Part shown: positions 57,593 through 64,000 of the stretch, piece after piece
How positions within the stretch are numbered: the first letter of the stretch is position 1
Layout of the letters: each line of letters starts with the position of its first letter
Assembly: GCF_030512175.1 (NCBI RefSeq)
Contig: NZ_JAULBL010000001.1
Span: 1,446,149-1,510,148, forward strand
Length of the DNA stretch: 64,000 nt
DNA from: Paeniglutamicibacter sulfureus
GTDB lineage: Bacteria > Actinomycetota > Actinomycetes > Actinomycetales > Micrococcaceae
Direction of reading: 5' to 3'
The notes under the pieces: model-generated
Databases searched by the model: none
The model's input: only the letters and a program-made list of their open reading frames with translations
Told to the model about the DNA's origin: nothing
Made by a program: the position numbers and the translations under genes

Positions 57593-58141
57593 ATGAGCAA
57601 TGTTGAGGAAAGCGAAGCTGCCGAGACCGTAAGCCCGGTGGAGGAGGACGACGTTCGCAACGAAGCCAGGAACATCGAGGAAGAAGGCGACATCGCTGCC
57701 GACTACCTCGAAGAACTGCTGGATATTGCCGACCTCGATGGCGACATCGACATTGAAGTTCGTGGTGGACGGACCTACATTTCAATCGCAGGCGAGCCGG
57801 AAGACGAAAAGTCGTTGCGTCGCCTTATCGGTTCCAATGGGGAAGTCTTGGACTCCTTGCAGGAACTCACGCGACTGGCTGTCCTGACCGCGACAGGCAA
57901 CCGTTCGCGACTCGTTTTGGACATCACTGGCTACCGCCAAGGTCGTGCCGGCGATCTCAAGCGCATTGCCGAAGAAGCTGTGGCCAAGGTGGGGACGACC
58001 GGCGGAAGCGTAGCGCTCGATCCCATGAGCGCCTACGAACGCAAGCTTGTACACGATTGTGTGGCCGCCCTGGGAATGCAGAGTGAGTCCGAGGGCGAGG
58101 GTCCCGGTCGCCACATCGTTGTCTCTCCCGCTGACGCCTGA
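57593..58141 (+). CDS. jag: KH-R3H RNA-binding protein Jag (KhpB)
   Basis: 182 residues. An acidic N-terminus, a KH-like domain (YISIAGEPEDEKSLRRLIGS, NGEVLDSLQELTRLAVL) and a C-terminal R3H domain (ALDPMSAYERKLVHDCVAAL, ESEGEGPGRHIVVSP). It lacks the Jag-N domain of firmicute homologues, as is usual in actinobacteria. It starts two bases after yidC. Confidence 0.93.
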   Translation: MSNVEESEAAETVSPVEEDDVRNEARNIEEEGDIAADYLEELLDIADLDGDIDIEVRGGRTYISIAGEPEDEKSLRRLIGSNGEVLDSLQELTRLAVLTATGNRSRLVLDITGYRQGRAGDLKRIAEEAVAKVGTTGGSVALDPMSAYERKLVHDCVAALGMQSESEGEGPGRHIVVSPADA

Positions 58142-58166
58142 GCCTGGAACCAAGGAACAACACTTT

Positions 58167-58808
58167 ATGAGCAACGAAGTAGAACTTACCGCCGAAGAGA
58201 GCCAGGCGGCCCGAACCGTGTTCGGCGACCGCTTGGGGCTTGCAGAGCGATACGTTCAGCATTTGGCCACATCCGGAATGGAGCGCGGCCTGCTGGGTCC
58301 CCGTGAAGTCCCACGTTTGTGGTCCCGGCATGTCTTGAACTGTGCCGTCGTTGCCAACCTGATTGACCAGGGTGCTCATGTGGCCGACGTTGGCAGCGGG
58401 GCAGGGCTACCGGGTCTGACCCTGGCCCTAGCCCGGGCCGACCTAGAATTGACCTTGATCGAGCCATTGGAGCGTCGGTGCATTTGGTTGCACGAAGTCG
58501 TTGAGGATCTCGGGCTCGAAAACGTTACGGTGATGCGTGGACGTGCCGAGCAAGTGATTGAAAGCGTGAACGCCGACTTCGCGACAGCCCGCGCAGTTTC
58601 GGCTCTTACCAACCTTGCTGGGCTCACGATCCCTCTGCTCCATGGCAAAGGAACCGTCCTCGCCATCAAGGGGCGTTCAGCTGCTGAGGAAGTCGAGAAG
58701 GCAGCGAAGATGATTCGTCGTCTCGGTGGTAAAAAGACTGAGGTCGTGACCGTGGGAGAAGATATTCTTCGCGAACCGACGACCGTGGTGCGTATCAACG
58801 TAGCCTAG
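58167..58808 (+). CDS. rsmG: 16S rRNA (guanine-N7) methyltransferase RsmG
   Basis: 213 residues. Methylates G527 of 16S rRNA using S-adenosylmethionine. LAERYVQHLATSGMERGLLG, RLWSRHVLNCAVV and the SAM-binding VADVGSGAGLPGLTLALA, with LTLIEPLERRCIWL, fit GidB/RsmG. ATG 58167 has AAGGAAC upstream. Usual neighbour of parA-parB. Confidence 0.94.
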   Translation: MSNEVELTAEESQAARTVFGDRLGLAERYVQHLATSGMERGLLGPREVPRLWSRHVLNCAVVANLIDQGAHVADVGSGAGLPGLTLALARADLELTLIEPLERRCIWLHEVVEDLGLENVTVMRGRAEQVIESVNADFATARAVSALTNLAGLTIPLLHGKGTVLAIKGRSAAEEVEKAAKMIRRLGGKKTEVVTVGEDILREPTTVVRINVA

Positions 58809-58840
58809 CGCTTTAGCGATAGGCTGTATCAGGTGGTTCG

Positions 58841-60001
58841 ATGCCACCGGCAGAGATAGTAGAAAGAACTGTTTTGAAGCGTAGCGTCAACAAGATTCCA
58901 CCGTTTGCAGCGCTTTTTGCTAGTTTTGGTTCGTCGAACACTCAAGAGCAACCTAAAACAATTGATTTAACCGAGCCCGACTATGTTTCACGTGAAACAA
59001 TCTTTACCACTGCAACGATTCTCGACGAGAACGAAGCAGTGGAATTGACGGATTCCGATGGAGAGGACCCAGTGGTGGCGAAGGAACCTGCGATGGCACG
59101 AAACGTTTTCGATACCACTGACGACAGTTCTCCACTTGCAAGCCAGCTTGCTAGCGAACACAAAAGGCGGGAAAAGCTCAGCGGCCGAAAACTGCCGAAG
59201 CCGGATACCACGCGTTACATGACTGTCAGCAACCAAAAGGGTGGCGTAGGCAAGACAACCACCACCGTGAACATTGCTGCAGCGTTGGCCATTGCGGGCC
59301 TGAATGTTCTTGTGATCGATATCGATCCACAGGGCAATGCCTCGACCGCGTTGGGCATCGAGCATCACGCTGATGTTGACAGCATTTACGATGTGCTCAT
59401 CAACGATCTTCCACTAGCCGACGTCGTGGCCATTTGTCCTGACATCGATAACCTGACGGTAGCTCCTGCAACCATCCATTTGGCTGGTGCGGAGATCGAA
59501 CTCGTATCGCTGGTGGCCCGCGAGCAACGGCTTCGACGCGCACTGGAGCAGTACGCTCAGTATCGCGATCTGCATGGCATGGACCGCTTGGACTATGTAT
59601 TCATTGATTGCCCGCCAAGCCTAGGCCTGCTGACTGTTAATGCGTTTGTTGCCGCACGCGAAGTCCTAATTCCCATTCAGTGCGAGTACTACGCACTTGA
59701 AGGCCTTAGCCAGCTCTTAAAGAACATCGAAATGATCCAGAAGCATCTCAACTCGGATCTCACCGTCTCGACGATTCTTTTGACTATGTACGATGGCAGG
59801 ACAAACCTGGCAGCGCAGGTTGCTAGCGAAGTTCGGGAGCACTTCCCAAACCAGGTGCTGCAGGCCTTGATCCCTCGGAGCGTCCGCATATCCGAAGCTC
59901 CCAGCTACCAGCAAACGGTCATCACGTATGACTCGAGTTCGACGGGGGCGCTTTCCTATTTGGAAGCAGCTGCCGAGATCGCTGAGCGCGGCACCAAGTA
60001 G
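58841..60001 (+). CDS. parA: chromosome partitioning ATPase ParA (Soj)
   Basis: 386 residues. An N-terminal extension of about 120 residues of low complexity is followed by the deviant Walker A SNQKGGVGKTTTTVNIAAA, VIDIDPQGNASTALGI and the Walker B DYVFIDCPPSLGLLTVNA. ParA binds nucleoid DNA and moves ParB-parS complexes. ATG 58841 is the longest start; the parS at 58984 lies inside the extension, so later starts are possible. Confidence 0.93.
   Translation: MPPAEIVERTVLKRSVNKIPPFAALFASFGSSNTQEQPKTIDLTEPDYVSRETIFTTATILDENEAVELTDSDGEDPVVAKEPAMARNVFDTTDDSSPLASQLASEHKRREKLSGRKLPKPDTTRYMTVSNQKGGVGKTTTTVNIAAALAIAGLNVLVIDIDPQGNASTALGIEHHADVDSIYDVLINDLPLADVVAICPDIDNLTVAPATIHLAGAEIELVSLVAREQRLRRALEQYAQYRDLHGMDRLDYVFIDCPPSLGLLTVNAFVAAREVLIPIQCEYYALEGLSQLLKNIEMIQKHLNSDLTVSTILLTMYDGRTNLAAQVASEVREHFPNQVLQALIPRSVRISEAPSYQQTVITYDSSSTGALSYLEAAAEIAERGTK
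58984..58999. other. parS site 1 (perfect)
   Basis: TGTTTCACGTGAAACA, the exact palindromic ParB-binding consensus, inside the 5' part of parA, where it encodes VSRET in the reading frame. Confidence 0.95.
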
Positions 60002-60134
60002 AGTTGCCGATGTCGGCCCGGAATCTTGCCGCGCCCGTGAAATAGTGTCGAATCTTTTCGAGCTGTCGGATAAGTGGCTTTTTCAGTTGTTTTTGTCTGT
60101 TATTTTCTACAAAGCGTTTTTGCGGCGGCTAGAT

Positions 60135-60192
60135 GTATGCCCCGGGGTCAGGTAGGGTGCAGATGACCGCTTTTGACGTCCGCGGGGCATAC
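60135..60192. repeat. inverted repeat in the parA-parB gap
   Basis: GTATGCCCCG (60135-60144) is inverted as CGGGGCATAC (60183-60192), 38 bases apart. It lies downstream of a T-rich stretch at 60060-60120 and upstream of the parB RBS, so it may mark a parB promoter/operator. Evidence is symmetry alone. Confidence 0.5.
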
Positions 60193-60281
60193 CCGTGAGC
60201 CGCGTCCTCAACAATCAATCACCACCCAGTAGAATTGCCTTGGGTTCAAATAGCAACGGTGTCGAAAGGGAGTAACTTCCA

Positions 60282-61493
60282 ATGTCGGAAAAGCGACGTG
60301 GTTTAGGACGAGGTCTTGGTGCCTTGATTTCGAGCAGCCCTGTCGCGGAAACCGAGGAGGATGCTCCGAAGAATGTTTCACGTGGAACATCGAAGCCGGC
60401 AACCGCAAGGTCTGCAAAGAGCCCGGAACTGACCGCTGCCAAAGGCAAGCCCGCCGTGAGCGCGGCAAATGGCAAAAAAGCGCGGCCGGTCGATATGTTC
60501 TTCGTGCCGGGGAAGACCGAGGAAGAAGTCGCCGCGGAGAATTCCAAATCGATTTCGGCTCCCTCTGCAGCGGCCAAAAAGCGTAGGGCCCAGATGCCCG
60601 GTCTCATTGCTTCCTCCGGACGCGCGGGGGAGCTAGACGCCAACGACGTCGATTCCAGCAGTCTGGTTGAGGTTCCTGGTGCCAGCTTTGCGGAGCTTTC
60701 CGTCGATCAGATCCACCCGAACCGGAAGCAACCGCGTTCGTACTTCGACGAAGAACATATGGCCGAATTGGTCCATTCCATTCGCGAAGTGGGCTTACTT
60801 CAGCCGATTGTTGTTCGTCCTTCACGGGAGAATGACAAGGAACCCTACGAGATCGTCATGGGTGAACGCCGCTGGCGTGCAACTCAGGCAGCAGGTCTGA
60901 CAACAATTCCGGCAATCGTCCGGGAAACGCAAGACGATGATCTACTCCGGGATGCACTACTGGAGAACCTCCATCGTTCGCAGCTTAACCCTCTCGAAGA
61001 GGCCGCCGCATACCAGCAACTCCTGAGCGAATTTGCTTGCACACAAGAAGTGCTGTCAGAACGAATCGGGCGTTCACGATCTCAGATCTCGAACACCATC
61101 CGTCTGATGAAATTGCCTGCCCTCGTGCAACGTAGAGTGGCTGCCGGAGTTATATCTGCCGGACACGCCCGTGCACTACTGGGACTTGTTGACGCTGCAG
61201 CGATCGAGCAGCTGGCCCAGCGTATCGTCAACGAGGGCATGTCCGTCCGGGCCACCGAAGAAGCCGTAGCCCTGAGTGACGGACAGGAAAAGCCTCGAAA
61301 GAGCGCAACGCCGAAGCTGACCCCGCGCCATGAGCGCTTGGATTTCCTGGCAACCTCGCTCTCCGATCGACTGGATACAAGCGTGAAGATCTCGTTGGGT
61401 GCTCGGAAAGGGCGGGTAAGCATCGAATTTGCCAGTGTCGACGACCTGAACCGCATCATGAGCGTGTTGTCACCGGATTCCCAAGTGGAGTAA
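60282..61493 (+). CDS. parB: chromosome partitioning protein ParB (Spo0J)
   Basis: 403 residues. An N-terminal region with Ala/Lys/Ser linkers is followed by the CTPase/ParB domain ([49 protein letters not shown]), a helix-turn-helix ([20 protein letters not shown]) that reads parS, and a dimerisation tail. It loads as a CTP clamp at parS and recruits SMC. GAAAGGGAG precedes the ATG. Confidence 0.95.
   Translation: MSEKRRGLGRGLGALISSSPVAETEEDAPKNVSRGTSKPATARSAKSPELTAAKGKPAVSAANGKKARPVDMFFVPGKTEEEVAAENSKSISAPSAAAKKRRAQMPGLIASSGRAGELDANDVDSSSLVEVPGASFAELSVDQIHPNRKQPRSYFDEEHMAELVHSIREVGLLQPIVVRPSRENDKEPYEIVMGERRWRATQAAGLTTIPAIVRETQDDDLLRDALLENLHRSQLNPLEEAAAYQQLLSEFACTQEVLSERIGRSRSQISNTIRLMKLPALVQRRVAAGVISAGHARALLGLVDAAAIEQLAQRIVNEGMSVRATEEAVALSDGQEKPRKSATPKLTPRHERLDFLATSLSDRLDTSVKISLGARKGRVSIEFASVDDLNRIMSVLSPDSQVE
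60374..60389. other. parS site 2 (one mismatch)
   Basis: TGTTTCACGTGGAACA lies inside parB codons 32-36, one base off the perfect palindrome. Confidence 0.85.
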
Positions 61494-61508
61494 GGAGCAA
61501 GACTTGCG

Positions 61509-61546
61509 AAGTTGGAGTGTTTCACGTGAAACACTCCAACTTTTGC
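61509..61546. terminator. parB terminator formed by an extended parS palindrome
   Basis: A perfect 34-bp palindrome (61509-61542) is centred on parS TGTTTCACGTGAAACA (61518-61533). The arms are extended by AAGTTGGAG/CTCCAACTT and followed by TTTT, so the RNA would form an intrinsic terminator 15 bases after parB. Confidence 0.7.
61518..61533. other. parS site 3 (perfect)
   Basis: TGTTTCACGTGAAACA, exact consensus, at the centre of the parB terminator hairpin. Confidence 0.95.
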
Positions 61547-62475
61547 TTAAGGCAGTATTGCCCCGCGCGATGACCACGCCGGAAATTGCGTGACACCACT
61601 CCGCGCAAGACCACTCAGAAGCCGCTGATGGGCTCCACGAGCCCCAACGGTGACACGACCCGCCCACCTTGCGGTGAGGGGCGCGTATGGGCCGCAGGGA
61701 GCGTGCGGGGCAAATCGCGTGGATCGTCGTACGACATCTGCAACATCGGATCCTTTCGTGGTCATGAGATGAACCTGAACCAAGGTGATGCTGCATGGGC
61801 TGGACGACGATCTACCTATGCGCTGCGCTGCGTTGCATCTGACTCGGCATGTCGCCGGCCGGAAATCATCAAGCGTTCGTCCGGAAGCTGCGTGACTGAA
61901 GCCTGCGTTCCAATGTGTATCCGCGGGTTTGGGCCTTCAGATATTGCCACTGGGGGCCACACGTTCTTTGGGGGAGACGGGGCCACCGAAGTTCCTATCT
62001 GTTCCAGCTCCGCCTTGGTCTGCTCCCGGATGCTGCTTGTTTGGGGCTCAATGGAAATCGTGATGCGGATGATCGCCTCTACAGGAACGCCGAAACCAAG
62101 TCGCTGGTGTAAGTCCTTCTGCTGATGATGCGTGAAGGGCAGCACCGCGTGAACCGCGAGCGCCAGAAGCCCGCCGAGAAGGGCGTTGGAGGGACAATCG
62201 AGCGGCCCCACACCAATCACCACCTTGTACGACGCGTACTCAGGGACAGCGTGGCACCCAGGAACGCTACAGGTGAATTCCAAGAACAAGTTTCTGGTCT
62301 TTCCGAGGTAGTCTCCAACGTCTCTTTTGTTGGATGCTGGAGAGGAAAATTTTCCTTAAAGATACTGACACGAGCTTCCTGAGTATCCGACGCTTTGGGG
62401 AGCGCCCATTATTGACGTTGGGGGCAAGTACCTTCCTGGGAGGAAGCCAGCGGCCTTCTACGGGCCTATCTATTC

Positions 62476-62570
62476 CTAATCGGGGCCGATCTTCTCGCGC
62501 ATGTTGAAGCTTCCGGTCTCGATCCAGATGGTGTTGTGGATGATCCGGTCCATGATCGCGTCGTGGTGAG
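62476..62570 (-). pseudogene. C-terminal fragment of an IS21-type helper ATPase (IstB)
   Basis: The reverse strand encodes HDAIMDRIIHNTIWIETGSF followed by NMREKIGPD and a stop, which resembles the C-terminus of IstB helper ATPases (AIMDRxxHNT, then ETG). The ATPase body is absent and the upstream reading is broken, so this is a relic. The assignment is from memory of the family. Confidence 0.45.
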
Positions 62571-62674
62571 CCCAAGACCTGAGCCGCTGGTGCAGTCCTC
62601 GCCCTGTGCGGCCGCGCAGCTGTTCACTGTTCCATCCACGATGTGTCTTTTACCTGGCCTAAGGAGCTAACTCA

Positions 62675-62713
62675 TGGCTCTCAAGATCGCTATAAGTGGC
62701 TCTGAAGGAGAAT
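62675..62713 (+). repeat. IS21-like terminal repeat, left copy
   Basis: Contains TGGCTCTCAA, then TAT and GTGGCTC, in the spacing of its inverted partner at 63936-63974, with about 29 of 39 positions identical. Confidence 0.6.
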
Positions 62714-62857
62714 GTTCGCTTTTTGGCGAAGTGCCTCTGAGCGGCAATATTGTTGCCTCTCAAAGAGTCAAATATTCACGAATACCAAGAATCTGTGGCG
62801 ACCCGAAATGTCGGTTGCGCAGAGCAGAGAATGATGGGGACGCCCTGCAAGTGACGA

Positions 62858-62873
62858 TGTTTCACGTGAAACG
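62858..62873. other. parS site 4 (one mismatch)
   Basis: TGTTTCACGTGAAACG differs from consensus only at the last base. It lies in the decayed region 1.3 kb beyond parB. Confidence 0.85.
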
Positions 62874-63935
62874 ACCCGGCTGATGCCGATTCTCGGCGGT
62901 ATCAAGATTGTCGGTGATGATTAGCCATTTTCCAACACGCATTGGTGATCGACCATTGAGCCCACTTGAATAAGCGCCATAAATCCTGTCGAACTCTTCT
63001 TGTGTCCGCGGGACATTCCACATGAAGACAGCCAGCGGGTCACAGCTACATTGAAGACGTAGATTTCTAGCCCAGCATAATGCCGTCTATTTTCATGGAT
63101 ATGCTTGCTGCCCATTGGAAGGCAATGTGATTGCAGCCATCGGTCGTATGCCGGCCTGGCATCTCTCAGTAGTTGCATCCATGGGACGTTTCCGACTCCT
63201 CGTGGATGAGGATCAAAAGACAAGCCTCGGGTATGGCGGTCATAGATGCGCGAACAGACGGCCCGATTCCTGTAGAAAGGCTCCTATGACCATCGCAGGG
63301 AAAATGCCGCATGCCCAGCGATTGGTGCCAAGAGAACGGCCGGGGGAGCAGGTATGAGCAAGTAGTCGGGATCGTGGGCATAGTCCAGGACTGGCGAGGG
63401 TTTCGGTGGTGGGCCGCCCGCAGGGGTTGCCTCGACCAACTGACCCGGGTGGGCTTCGGCCGCCCAGTTATTCTGCAGATGTGGTCGATGCGTGCATGGC
63501 TGGGTGTGGTTTCGGCAATCGTGCAAGGTGGGTGTGTCCAAGGTGCCACGTTCATAGACAGCCAAGGAATTTGCCGCCGGTTCCGGCGTGGTTTCGGGTG
63601 TCCCACACAGCAGGATGGCGGCGGCAGACAGGGCCTCGATTCCTGACGGGATGCGCTACTTGCGCCCGTGTGGTTTGAGGGTGCGGGCTCCGGCAATAGC
63701 TGTTAGCCCGCCATCCTGCGATGATGGCGCCCAGGCTGTTGATGGCACGTTGGCGCGGAGCGATTACGGTCCCGTCCACCGCGGTGATGTTCTATGCAAT
63801 TGCGTGATGCCCAGCCGGTGCGGCACTGTATCCTTCGCATGGGGGAATTCCGGCGGCACCGAATGGTAGTTCCCGCACCGGGCAACCAACGCCTAGCGGC
63901 TGGCTGAATATCCGGTGGTTTGAGAGCCACCGGAT

Positions 63936-63974
63936 ATTGCCCGTCGGAGCCACCAATATCGCCGTTGAGAGCCA
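63936..63974 (-). repeat. IS21-like terminal repeat, right copy
   Basis: On the reverse strand it reads TGGCTCTCAACGGCGATATT then GGTGGCTCCGACGG, the inverted counterpart of 62675-62713. A third GGTGGCTCTCAA occurs just inside it on the same strand near 63915-63926, within a hairpin. Confidence 0.6.
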
Positions 63975-64000
63975 GTACCGCCCCGGGCGTGAGCCAACGG

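Larger units (their letters stand above)
61547..64000. other. gene-poor, decayed region beyond parB
   Basis: About 2.45 kb without a gene I can support. Frames on both strands are short, lack RBSs and match nothing I recognise. A 157-residue reverse frame at 61816-62289 looks slightly protein-like in the middle but starts with TTG and has no family. Contents are an istB-like scrap (62476-62570), 39-bp inverted repeats (62675-62713 and 63936-63974), a parS-like site (62858) and a 12-bp hairpin at 63908-63938. The composition is lower in GC and less codon-biased than upstream genes. Confidence 0.6.

Noticed and set aside
61816..62289. 157-residue reverse frame as a gene
   Set aside because: TTG start, no RBS, no family resemblance, and surroundings are decayed. 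Kept only as a remark in the region entry.
63166..63696. 176-residue reverse frame as a gene
   Set aside because: Rich in Pro, His and Arg, with no RBS or motif. I considered an HNH/DUF222 or transposase relic but found no supporting motif.

Overview
The window is a high-GC chromosomal segment from an actinobacterium, most likely Arthrobacter or a close relative in the Micrococcaceae (Paeniglutamicibacter, Glutamicibacter). I infer this from base composition, frequent GTG starts, stop/start overlaps, and the classic actinobacterial block around the replication origin: fhaA-fhaB-pstP-rodA-pbpA-pknA-pknB, pabA, sortase, crgA, ppiA, gyrA-gyrB, dciA, recF, dnaN, oriC, dnaA, rpmH-rnpA-yidD-yidC-jag-rsmG-parA-parB. 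The exact species cannot be read from the sequence alone.

Layout. 0.2-4.7 kb: a TPP-riboswitch-controlled thiamin salvage operon (thiM, thiE, fused thiD-tenA), then an NCS2 nucleobase permease. 5.0-6.7 kb: Tat-exported PhoD-type phosphatase. 6.9-15.4 kb: an alpha-glucan disaccharide unit, with a beta-phosphoglucomutase/GH65 phosphorylase fusion divergent from a binding protein and two permeases (no ATPase gene), followed by an orphan phosphotransferase-like protein. 15.4-19.8 kb: a reverse-strand operon of enoyl-CoA hydratase, esterase, PfkB kinase, HAD phosphatase and glycerophosphodiesterase. 19.9-23.4 kb: a LysR-effector-domain protein without HTH, divergent from a small DUF5997-type protein across a 16-bp palindrome; a universal stress protein; a dienelactone hydrolase; and an aquaporin gene broken by one in-frame TAG. 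A tRNA-Leu follows.

24-35.4 kb: the cell-wall growth and Ser/Thr phosphorylation operon, then pabA, a small membrane protein and a class E sortase on the other strand, then crgA. 35.4-43.4 kb: a guanidinium exporter behind a guanidine-III riboswitch, a LysG/LysE pair, a GNAT protein, a 520-bp gene-free segment with duplicated DnaA boxes, a rhomboid protease, a cyclophilin, a repetitive membrane-anchored protein and an EamA transporter. 43.5-44.0 kb: tRNA-Ala, a 38-residue DLW-39-like protein and tRNA-Ile.

44-61.5 kb: gyrase, replication initiation, the origin, and the rpmH-to-parB block, with four parS or parS-like sites (58.98, 60.37, 61.52 and 62.86 kb). 61.5-64 kb is gene-poor and decayed. 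It holds a probable IS21-type istB fragment and 39-bp inverted terminal-like repeats.

Most of the window is conserved housekeeping. The observations I rate highest are the second DnaA-box cluster 14 kb from oriC, the guanidine-III riboswitch joined to an exporter whose apparent initiator is ATA, the nonsense-interrupted aquaporin, a parS site that doubles as the parB terminator, and the 29-bp divergent gene pair built around a perfect palindrome.
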